Positions 8,140 to 15,204 of a stretch of DNA of 64,000 nt are shown here, in pieces (position 1 is the stretch's first letter; the number at the start of each line of letters is the position of its first letter). The position numbers were made by a program, and so were the translations under genes. Under the pieces are notes generated by a model, which saw only the letters and a list, made by a program, of their open reading frames with translations, was not told the origin of the DNA and searched no databases. Source of the stretch: Streptomyces sp. Ru62 (GTDB taxonomy: Bacteria; Actinomycetota; Actinomycetes; Streptomycetales; Streptomycetaceae); NCBI RefSeq assembly GCF_002920615.1, contig NZ_PQSU01000015.1:62001-126000 (forward strand). Direction: 5' to 3'.

Positions 8140-9357
8140 TCAGTCCGCACGTCGGCGGGCGCGCAGGAGAGCGGCGGCAAGGAGTCCGGTCACCGCCAGC
8201 GCCCCGGCTCCTGCGGCGACGGTCCAAGCGGTCCGGTCCGTCCGGTCCGGTCCGCCGACGGCGTCGACGGTGATGCGCGCGGTGCTGTTCACGTGGTCTG
8301 CGTCCGCCTGCAGCACCTCCGTCGGGGCGTCGAGACGGATGGAGCCTCCGGTGAGCTCGGACGTGTCGTCGATCCGCAGCTCGAAGGGGAAGTCCTCGTG
8401 GTACCCGTCGCGGAGCATCGGTACGTCGAAGCTGTTGGTGTACAGGTTGTACTCACACTGGTAGTAGGGCCTCTTCGTCACTCTGTTCCCGCACTGCTTC
8501 GGACTCTTCAGTACGGTGACGCCCTGGGGGAACTGCACCCGGATCCGGGCGAACGGAACGCTGTTCTCGGCGTCGTGCTGGGCCTGGACGTCGGAACCGT
8601 GGAAGTCCATGGCCAGGTGCGCCGTGACCGTCTCGCCCTTCCTGCCCTTGAGCGCGGCTCCCGTCACCTCGATGTCCCACGAGCTGTCCACGTCCACGTC
8701 CAACTTGTAGTACGACAGATCGACACCGGCTTTCACGCGGGCGGCGGGAGGCACGTCCCCGGTCCGCTTCGCGAGAGTCAGCTTCCCGCCCCGGCCCCAG
8801 TGCCGGTCCCGCCACACGACGCCCGGTGCCGCCCAGTGCTTTCCCAGTCCTGAATCCGCCACGGACACCGTTTCGTCGTTCGCCCAGCGATCCACCTTCA
8901 GGGCGAAGGGCGCGAGGTCGACGGACTCGCCCGGCTCGATCCGCATGTCGATCCAGCACACCGCCGTACGGAACGACCGGTTCACCGGGGAGGTCGGCAC
9001 CTCCTCGCCGTACTCGCAGTTGCTGTACTCCGTCGCGAACGAGAGCCGCTCAGACACAGTGATGGAGAACGCCTTTTTGTGTAGCACCCGTTCGCCCTTG
9101 TGCTTGAACCCGGCGCGCACGTCGAACCTCGACCCCTCGCGCAAAAGGTCGCCACCGTCCCGTTCCAAACGGTCGATCGTCAGCAGCTCCTCATGTCCCG
9201 CGCCCTCCTCCCGGAGCGCATGGCTGCTCCCCGCGGACAGCGGCCGCACGTTCGCCGAGGACGAACCGGACGCCACAGATACGCCCGGGAACAGCACCCC
9301 GCCCAGCACGGCGGCCGTCACCGCGAGCACCCGGCCGAACCCGACCCGCCTGATCAT
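8140..9357 (-). CDS. Secreted or membrane-anchored surface protein of unknown function
   Basis: 405 residues. It has an N-terminal signal (residues 1-30, VLAVTAAVLGGVLFPG) and one C-terminal membrane segment near 380-397 (VAAGAGALAVTGLLAAALL) followed by a short basic tail (RARRRAD), so the bulk is extracytoplasmic and held by its C-terminus. There is no LPXTG sorting motif. The ectodomain is beta-rich with paired cysteines (NCEYG, VCWID, KQCGN, YQCEY) and no family that I recognise. The ATG at 9357 follows GGAGGAGGG; a longer frame to 9738 exists but is not supported. The gene lies between two related repeats and is less G/C-biased than its neighbours, which suggests acquisition. Confidence 0.7.
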   Translation of the reverse strand: MIRRVGFGRVLAVTAAVLGGVLFPGVSVASGSSSANVRPLSAGSSHALREEGAGHEELLTIDRLERDGGDLLREGSRFDVRAGFKHKGERVLHKKAFSITVSERLSFATEYSNCEYGEEVPTSPVNRSFRTAVCWIDMRIEPGESVDLAPFALKVDRWANDETVSVADSGLGKHWAAPGVVWRDRHWGRGGKLTLAKRTGDVPPAARVKAGVDLSYYKLDVDVDSSWDIEVTGAALKGRKGETVTAHLAMDFHGSDVQAQHDAENSVPFARIRVQFPQGVTVLKSPKQCGNRVTKRPYYQCEYNLYTNSFDVPMLRDGYHEDFPFELRIDDTSELTGGSIRLDAPTEVLQADADHVNSTARITVDAVGGPDRTDRTAWTVAAGAGALAVTGLLAAALLRARRRAD

Positions 9358-9771
9358 GCACCCTCCTCCGGCCCGTCCGAACGGACCAGGCACCACAGCA
9401 ACCCGGGCACCGCGAATGTATCGGCGAACCCGGCACCCCCTTGCAGGTGAGAGGACCCGCCGGGCGGACTTATGGTTGTACCGGGCACCAGGGCGACGAG
9501 CCGGATGACAGGACCCGAGCGGTTCAGCAGCCGCTCGCAGGGGGCGCGGCGAACACCACCGCAGGCGCCTGGCGCTGTGAGCACGTGGGTTCGCCGGCTG
9601 GGTGGTTGCAGCGGTTGGATGTCCAGCTGTAGCAGAAGGGACGCAGCCGGATCCGGTCCAGGACGTCATGGACATCCTGGCACTGGTCGATAGGTCGCGG
9701 ACCTTGTCCCAGGTCAACTGACACAGGACAGACTCCACGACCAGACCCGGTGAACCTTCCCGGTCATGGCA
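9358..9771. other. 414-bp intergenic region with a relict repeat
   Basis: Carries copy B of the dispersed repeat and the promoter side of the surface-protein gene. A minus-strand frame at 9524-9724 is probably a remnant of the repeat rather than a gene. Nothing else was recognised. Confidence 0.45.
9572..9630 (+). repeat. Dispersed repeat, copy B
   Basis: Second copy of the element at 7886-7941, in direct orientation and about 1.7 kb away, so the two copies bracket the lone surface-protein gene. See copy A for the shared cores. Confidence 0.55.
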
Positions 9772-10683
9772 CTAGCCCCGGCGGACCGCCGTGTGCACGG
9801 TGTACGCGCCCAGCACGAACACGTCCGGCCTGACGTGGACGCTCGCCGGGTCGGACGGGTCGAGCAGCCGGTCGAGGGTGGCGCGGTCGTCGGCGTCCAG
9901 CGCGTCGCCGATGCCCTCGCGCAGCCGGGACAGGTGCGCGACGACGTAGGCGCGGGCCGGGTCGGTGACGGGGGCCGGCAGGTCGAGCAGGAAGGTGCGG
10001 GTACGGGCGTGCTTGAGGCCGGCGGCGGTCAGGAGCGCTGGCCAGTCCTCGGTCTCGGCGACGGAGCCCGGCAGGTCGGCGCGCATCCGGCCGAACCACT
10101 CCTCCTCCAGGGCGTCCAGCCGCGCCTGGAGTCCGGGGCGGCCGATCCCGATGTCCCGGGGCAGGAAGCGGGAGGGCAGACCGCCTTCCTGGAGGGCCAG
10201 GGTGCCGCCGGGGGCGAGCCGTTCGCCGAACGCGGTGAGAGCCGCCCGCTGGTCACCGAGGTGGTGCAGACTGCGGCTGGCCCACAGCAGGTCGGCCGGG
10301 TACTCCAACTGGTCCAGCACCTCGGGCAGCTCGCCGGTGACGGTGTCGAAGCGGTCGGCGACGCCCCGGCGGACCGCCCGGGCGCGGGCGCGCTCCAGCA
10401 GGGGCGCGGTGGCGTCGACGGCGACGACCCGGGCCCCGGGGAACACCTCGGCGAACAGGCAGGACACCACTCCGGGTCCGCTGCCCGCGTCCACGATCAG
10501 CCCCGGCTCGGTCACTTCCCGCGCGAGCCACGCCATGGCCCGCTCGTACACCGGGGTGAACAGCTCCGCCTGCGCCTCCAGCAGGGGGCCCATCTCGTTC
10601 CAGTCGATGTCGGTGCCGTGGTGCCCGTGGCCGTGCCCGTGGCCCTGCCGGTGCGCGGTGTCGTGGTGGTGGTCGTGTGCCAT
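9772..10683 (-). CDS. Class I SAM-dependent methyltransferase with His-rich N-terminus
   Basis: 303 residues. The first 22 residues contain ten histidines (HDHHHD, HGHGHGHH), resembling metal-binding tails. A Rossmann methyltransferase core follows: motif I VDAGSGPG (64-71), an acidic motif II (VVAVDAT), and a motif near 130 (ADLLWASRSLHHLGD). The C-terminal third (FLLDLPAPVTDPARAYV) is typical of small-molecule methyltransferases of the UbiE/Methyltransf_25 type. It is divergent from the phytanoyl-CoA dioxygenase gene, and the two share a 124-bp promoter region, so they may be co-regulated. Substrate unknown. Whether the His tail binds nickel, zinc or another metal is not known. Confidence 0.88.
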   Translation of the reverse strand: MAHDHHHDTAHRQGHGHGHGHHGTDIDWNEMGPLLEAQAELFTPVYERAMAWLAREVTEPGLIVDAGSGPGVVSCLFAEVFPGARVVAVDATAPLLERARARAVRRGVADRFDTVTGELPEVLDQLEYPADLLWASRSLHHLGDQRAALTAFGERLAPGGTLALQEGGLPSRFLPRDIGIGRPGLQARLDALEEEWFGRMRADLPGSVAETEDWPALLTAAGLKHARTRTFLLDLPAPVTDPARAYVVAHLSRLREGIGDALDADDRATLDRLLDPSDPASVHVRPDVFVLGAYTVHTAVRRG

Positions 10684-10807
10684 GGTGGTCAGCCTCTCCT
10701 CCGGTTGCGGTCAGGGTGCGACGGCATACCGGACGGAGGCCAGCGGCGTTGCCGATGCGGCAAAAAACGAGGTGCGTCCCGGCAAGGTCACCGGCGACGA
10801 TGGGCCC

Positions 10808-11578
10808 GTGGACGACAACCTGGTGGAACGCTTCGTCGAAGACGGCTTCGTGAAGATCGAGGGAGCCGTCCCGTCACGGGTCGCCGCGGACTGCGGGCGG
10901 CTGCTGTGGCGGGAGACGGGCTACGACCCCGAGGACCGCAGCACCTGGAAGGACCCTGTGGTGTGGGTGGGCGGCATGGCCCAGGGCCCGTTCGCGGCGG
11001 CGGCCAACTCCCCGGTGCTGCACGACGCGTTCGACGCGCTGGTGGGCGCCGGACGCTGGGAGACGCGCTACTCGCTGGGCACCTTCCCGCTGCGCTTCCC
11101 GCACCCCGAGGAACCCGACGACGCCGGGTGGCACATCGAAGGCAGCTACCTCCCCGAGGGCCGGGCGCACTACCACACCAACCTGCGCTCCCGGGACCGA
11201 GCGCTGCTGATGCTGTTCCTGTTCAGCGAGGTCACACGGGACGATGCCCCGACCCGGATCCGGGTCGGCTCGCACCTGGACGTGCCCGCGGTGCTCCGGC
11301 CGTACGGCGAGGCGGGGGCCTCCTTCCTGGAGCTCGGCCCCCGGGTGGCGGCGGCCTCGGCCCACCGCCCCCTCGCCCACGCCACGGGCCGCCCCGGTGA
11401 CGTCTACCTCTGTCACCCGTTCCTGGTGCACGCGGCCCAGCCGCACCACGGCACCCGGCCCCGCTTCCTGGCGCAGCCCCCGCTGCTCCCGGCCGTGCCG
11501 TACGAGCTGGACCGGGCGGACGGAGCGTACTCACCGGTGGAGCGTGCGATCCGCCGGGGCCTGACCGGCGCGGTCTGA
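10808..11578 (+). CDS. Phytanoyl-CoA dioxygenase (PhyH) family Fe(II)/2-oxoglutarate enzyme
   Basis: 256 residues. The family hydroxylates small molecules with Fe(II), O2 and 2-oxoglutarate. The facial triad is H109-x-E111 (GWHIEGSY) and H208 (HPFLVHAAQ), with R217/R219 (HHGTRPRF) for 2-oxoglutarate; Glu in place of the more common Asp is tolerated in the family. The GTG at 10808 starts the conserved VDDNLVERFVEDGFV segment; longer upstream frames run through the neighbouring gene and are not plausible. It is divergent from the His-rich methyltransferase. Confidence 0.88.
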   Translation: MDDNLVERFVEDGFVKIEGAVPSRVAADCGRLLWRETGYDPEDRSTWKDPVVWVGGMAQGPFAAAANSPVLHDAFDALVGAGRWETRYSLGTFPLRFPHPEEPDDAGWHIEGSYLPEGRAHYHTNLRSRDRALLMLFLFSEVTRDDAPTRIRVGSHLDVPAVLRPYGEAGASFLELGPRVAAASAHRPLAHATGRPGDVYLCHPFLVHAAQPHHGTRPRFLAQPPLLPAVPYELDRADGAYSPVERAIRRGLTGAV

Positions 11579-11614
11579 ACCGCTGCGGTCCGGCCCCGGC
11601 GGTCGCTCACCCCG

Positions 11615-13411
11615 CTACGGCAGCGGCGGGTAGGCGTTCTGCATGAGCTGCTGGAACTGGGCGGAGAACCAGTGCCCGGCCAGCGGCGAGTTCGGCAGCG
11701 CGCCCGTGGGGTTGTTGCCGTTGCGGGCGTTGCCGCCGTAGGTCGGGTCGCACATCCGGTCGAAGCCCTTGCCCTCGTCGTTGGAGATGGCGGAGCTGGC
11801 TCCGTCGGACTCCCCCGGGGGCTTGACCCAGACGTAGGCGTCGATCCCGGCCGCCGGGGCGGCGGTCGGCCGTTCACCGAGGCCGGCGCCGCTCTGGTTG
11901 CACCAGTTGCCGGCGTGGATGCGCCGGTCGATGCGGCTGCCGTTGACGTAGTCGTCGACGGAGGTCAGCGGGCCGGACTTGGTGGGCCGGGCGGAGCCGC
12001 CCCAGCCGTTGCGGGAGGTGTCGATCAGCATGCCGAGGTTGCTGTTGAACCCGGACGCGACCAGCTTGTCGCGCAGTGCCTGGGCGAAGGACTGCTCGTC
12101 CACGTACTGGTTCCAGTCGACCCACTTCGACTGGCGCACGGTCTGCCCGTTGACGCTGTCGGTGACCTTGAAGTACGGCTCCTTGGTGGCGCTGTAGTTG
12201 GCCGTGTTGACGATGAAGCCCGTCACGTCGTTCACGCTCGCGCCGTTGGTGGTGGCGACCTTGTAGAACTCCTGGACGGTGGGCCCGAGGTTGGAGTCCC
12301 AGCCGAGCCAGGCGTGGTGGCCGGCGTCGATGTAGTTGTAGACGTTCGGGATGGCGCCCAGCTTGTCGAGGGCGTAGCTGACGCCCTTCTCGTAGTTGCC
12401 GTTGGCCTTCATGGTCGCGCAGGCGTCGGTGCTGCCGGCGGTGCCGCCCGCGTTGGTGACCAGGTTGGGCAGCGAGTCCGGCTCGATGACGGTGGCGATG
12501 CGCAGGCCCGCGTACTTGGCGTCGGAGAGGATCGACGCGATCGGGTCGATGTACTGGGTCTTGTACTTGTCGATGTCGTTCGGACCCAGTTCGCCGTTGG
12601 AGGCGAGGGCGGAGCAGTCGCGGCCGGGAAGGTCGTAGATGACCAGCTGGACGACGAGTTCGCCCGAGCCCTTCTGCTTCAGTGCCTCGTCCAGGTGGGC
12701 GCGCAGGCCCATCCCGCCGTTCACGCCGTTGATGGCGGCGATCCGGTCGAGCCACACGGCGGTGGGCTGGTTGGCGATGCGGCTGCCGCCGGGTTCGGCG
12801 GCGGCGTGCGCCGACCACTCCGGGTTCACGTAACCCTTGGCCCCGCTGTAGGGGTTGTCGACGCGGTTGCCGGTGCCTCCACCACCGTCTCCGCCCCCCG
12901 TGCCCCCACCGGTGTCTCCGCCGGTTCCGCCACCGGTTCCGCCACCGGTGTCCCCACCGGTGCCGCCGCCACTGCCGCCGCTGCCGTCGTCCACGTTGCA
13001 GGTGACGCCGTCGAGCGTGAAGGTCGCGGGGACGGAGTTGGTGCCGCTGAACGTGCCGTTGAAGCCGAAGCTGACCGTGCCGCCGGTCGCGAGCGCCCCG
13101 TTGTAGCTCTCGTTGGCCGCGGTGACCGCGGTGCCGCTCTGGCTGATCTTCGCGTTCCAGCCGCTCGTGACCTTCTGGGTGCCGCCGTACGACCACTTCA
13201 GCGACCACGCCGACTTGGCGGCGCCGTTGTTCGTGATGGTCACGGCGGCGGTGAAGCCGGTGTCCCACTGGCTCTGGATCTTGTAGTCGACGGCACAGGG
13301 CACGGCGGCGACGGCGGCGCCCGGGCCGGCGGGCAGGGCCGCGAACGCCGTTCCGGAGGCGCCGGCGAGAAGCCCCAGGGCCACCAGCAGTGTTGTCTTG
13401 GTACGAGTCAT
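11615..13411 (-). CDS. Secreted GH6 cellobiohydrolase with N-terminal CBM2
   Basis: 598 residues: Sec signal (1-36), CBM2 (about 38-139, bounded by Cys39 and Cys138), a Gly-Thr/Asp linker (about 142-180), then GH6. GH6 enzymes cut cellulose from the non-reducing end with inversion. The catalytic aspartates are visible as D265 (YDLPGRDCSA) and D312 (TVIEPDSLPNLV). Insertions and length resemble exo-acting actinobacterial Cel6B-type enzymes rather than short endoglucanases. The ATG at 13411 follows AAGGAAC. The gene lies 56 bp downstream of the GH5 gene on the same strand, so both may be read from the CebR-controlled promoter. Confidence 0.95.
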   Translation of the reverse strand: MTRTKTTLLVALGLLAGASGTAFAALPAGPGAAVAAVPCAVDYKIQSQWDTGFTAAVTITNNGAAKSAWSLKWSYGGTQKVTSGWNAKISQSGTAVTAANESYNGALATGGTVSFGFNGTFSGTNSVPATFTLDGVTCNVDDGSGGSGGGTGGDTGGGTGGGTGGDTGGGTGGGDGGGGTGNRVDNPYSGAKGYVNPEWSAHAAAEPGGSRIANQPTAVWLDRIAAINGVNGGMGLRAHLDEALKQKGSGELVVQLVIYDLPGRDCSALASNGELGPNDIDKYKTQYIDPIASILSDAKYAGLRIATVIEPDSLPNLVTNAGGTAGSTDACATMKANGNYEKGVSYALDKLGAIPNVYNYIDAGHHAWLGWDSNLGPTVQEFYKVATTNGASVNDVTGFIVNTANYSATKEPYFKVTDSVNGQTVRQSKWVDWNQYVDEQSFAQALRDKLVASGFNSNLGMLIDTSRNGWGGSARPTKSGPLTSVDDYVNGSRIDRRIHAGNWCNQSGAGLGERPTAAPAAGIDAYVWVKPPGESDGASSAISNDEGKGFDRMCDPTYGGNARNGNNPTGALPNSPLAGHWFSAQFQQLMQNAYPPLP

Positions 13412-13440
13412 GAGTGCGGGTTCCTTCGGTGTTCCGTGGG

Positions 13441-13478
13441 ATCTACGGGTTGGATCTACGGGTGGATCTACGGGTTGA
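13441..13478 (-). repeat. Three tandem copies of a 12-13-nt unit across a stop codon
   Basis: ATCTACGGGT recurs at 13441, 13454 and 13466. The innermost copy contains the TAG stop of the GH5 gene on the minus strand (its last residues are LRALNP). The repeats occupy much of the 56-bp gap between the GH5 and GH6 genes. Confidence 0.8.
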
Positions 13479-14943
13479 GGGCGCGCAGATGGTCACGCAG
13501 CCCGGCGCCGTACGCGGTGGGAGTGCCGTCGTAGGCGGAGATCAGGGACGGCCCGGAGGAGCAGTCCCAGGTATTCCAGGTCCAGCCGAGGTAGGACAGG
13601 TCGTGGTCGTCGAACCACCCCATGACCCGGTCGGTGAACCCGTGCGAGCAGGTGTTCTCGCCGATCTCCCCGGCCACCAGGGGCACTTGGGCGGCGACCG
13701 GGGCGAGGGTGGAGTTCCAGCAGCTCTCGCTCGCGCAGGAGTTGAAGTTGTAGACGTGGTACGCGGCGGCGAGATTGCCGGCCGGGTCGGTGGGCTTGTA
13801 CGCGGTCCACTGGCTCAGGTCGTTCGAGTACGCCAGGCCGCCGGCCAGGATGACGTTCCTGGCGCCGGTGGCCCGGACGCTGTCGACGAGGTCCTGCATG
13901 CCGGCGACCTCGTAGGAGATCCCGGGGCAGGTGCCCCCGTCCCGCCAGCACGTCCAGGCGTCCGTGGTGCTGGAGGCCGCCCGGTCCGGGTACGGCTCGT
14001 TGAACAGGTCGAACACGGCCGCCCGGTCGTCCTTGAAGGTGCTCGCCACCGAGGACCAGAACGCCGGGGAGTACCGCATGTCGGGCATCGGCTTCTGGCA
14101 GGTGGCGTGCACGTCGGAGCAGCCGGCCGAGTTCCCGGTGTACTGGCCGTAGGACCAGTGCAGTTCGAGGACCGGGGTCATGCCGTGGGCCTCGACGCGT
14201 GCCACCAGTTCCTTGACGGCGGCGATGTAGTTCGCGCCGCCGTACTCGGGCTTGACGTTGGACAGGCCCAGCCAGCACTCCTCGTTGAGCGGGATGCGGA
14301 CGGTGTTGGCCTTCCAGTCGGCGATCGCCTTGATGGCCGCGTCGTCGACGGGTCCGTCCCAGATGCCGTAGCCCTGTACGCACATGAACTCGCCGCCGGA
14401 CCGGTTGACGCCGAGCAGGCGGCGGGTGGTGCCGTCGGCGTCCACGAGCTTGTTGCCGGAGACCCGCAGCGCGGGCGGGGTGCCGCCGGGCGGCGGCGGG
14501 GTCGTCGGCGGCGGGGTGGTCGGCTCCGCGTCGACGTTGCAGGTGGTGCCGTTGAGCTTGAACGCGGCAGGCGCGGGGTTGCCCCCCGACCAGGAGGCGA
14601 GGAAGCCGGCGCTGACGCTCGCACCGGTGCCGAGCGCGCCGTTCCAGCCCTCGTTCGCCGCGGTCACGGTGGCGCCGGACTGGGACCACTCGGCGTTCCA
14701 GCCCTGGCTGACCTGCTGTCCGCCGGTGAAGTCGAAGGTGAGCTTCCAACCGCTCAGTGCGGCTTGGTTGTTGGTGACCTTCACCGAGCCCTGGAAGCCG
14801 CTGTCCCACTGGCCGGTGACGGCGTACTCCACCGTGCAGGCGGGCGTGGCTCCCTGGGCCGCCACCACCGGCACGACCACGCTCCCGACGAGCGCGACCG
14901 CACCGGCGGCGGCTAAAAGTACTGAACGCGGGGGGTGTCGCAT
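13468..14943 (-). CDS. Secreted GH5 endoglucanase with N-terminal CBM2
   Basis: 491 residues: signal (1-33), CBM2 (about 35-136, Cys36 and Cys135), a Pro/Thr linker (about 140-155), then a GH5 barrel. The retaining glutamates are E316 (FDLFNEPYPD) and E426 (LVAGEIGEN). It is expected to hydrolyse internal beta-1,4 bonds of cellulose or related glucans outside the cell. The ATG at 14943 follows AAGGAG at 7 nt; an in-frame start at 15102 would place coding sequence over the operator and is rejected. It is divergent from GH48, with CebR-like boxes between them, and upstream of GH6. Confidence 0.94.
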   Translation of the reverse strand: MRHPPRSVLLAAAGAVALVGSVVVPVVAAQGATPACTVEYAVTGQWDSGFQGSVKVTNNQAALSGWKLTFDFTGGQQVSQGWNAEWSQSGATVTAANEGWNGALGTGASVSAGFLASWSGGNPAPAAFKLNGTTCNVDAEPTTPPPTTPPPPGGTPPALRVSGNKLVDADGTTRRLLGVNRSGGEFMCVQGYGIWDGPVDDAAIKAIADWKANTVRIPLNEECWLGLSNVKPEYGGANYIAAVKELVARVEAHGMTPVLELHWSYGQYTGNSAGCSDVHATCQKPMPDMRYSPAFWSSVASTFKDDRAAVFDLFNEPYPDRAASSTTDAWTCWRDGGTCPGISYEVAGMQDLVDSVRATGARNVILAGGLAYSNDLSQWTAYKPTDPAGNLAAAYHVYNFNSCASESCWNSTLAPVAAQVPLVAGEIGENTCSHGFTDRVMGWFDDHDLSYLGWTWNTWDCSSGPSLISAYDGTPTAYGAGLRDHLRALNP

Positions 14944-14991
14944 GAGCGACTCCTTGCAGCTTGGCGCGTCGTGACGGACGCGTCGACTGAA

Positions 14992-15005
14992 CGGAACCGC
15001 TCCCA
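14992..15005. promoter_or_regulatory. Imperfect CebR-like operator (GH5 side)
   Basis: CGGAACCGCTCCCA matches the CebR consensus TGGGAGCGCTCCCA at 11 of 14 positions and lies 49 bp upstream of the GH5 start. CebR is the cellobiose/cellooligosaccharide-responsive LacI-family repressor of streptomycetes. Confidence 0.6.
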
Positions 15006-15135
15006 CTGGTGCGAGTGAAGGTAGCGCCAAGTGGCCGGTCTGCCCAGGGGAGTCGCCTGACTTTTCCTCAGCCGGGTCCGTCGAATCTTTTCGACTCTTC
15101 AAGCACCTTGACCGCTCCGGGCGCCGTCCCCACTA

Positions 15136-15149
15136 TGGGAGCGCTCCCA
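15136..15149. promoter_or_regulatory. Perfect CebR operator
   Basis: TGGGAGCGCTCCCA is a perfect 14-bp palindrome identical to the CebR consensus as I know it. It lies 56 bp upstream of the GH48 ATG, in the divergent promoter region shared with GH5. Repression would be lifted by cellooligosaccharides. Confidence 0.88.
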
Positions 15150-15204
15150 CTGGTTCAAGCCTTGACTTCTCCCGAGCCGCACGCCCGCAAGGAGGAACCA
15201 GCAC

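Noticed and set aside
9524..9724. Small minus-strand gene between the surface protein and the methyltransferase
   Set aside because: It coincides with repeat copy B, and its residues match the antisense of copy A; better seen as a relict element.
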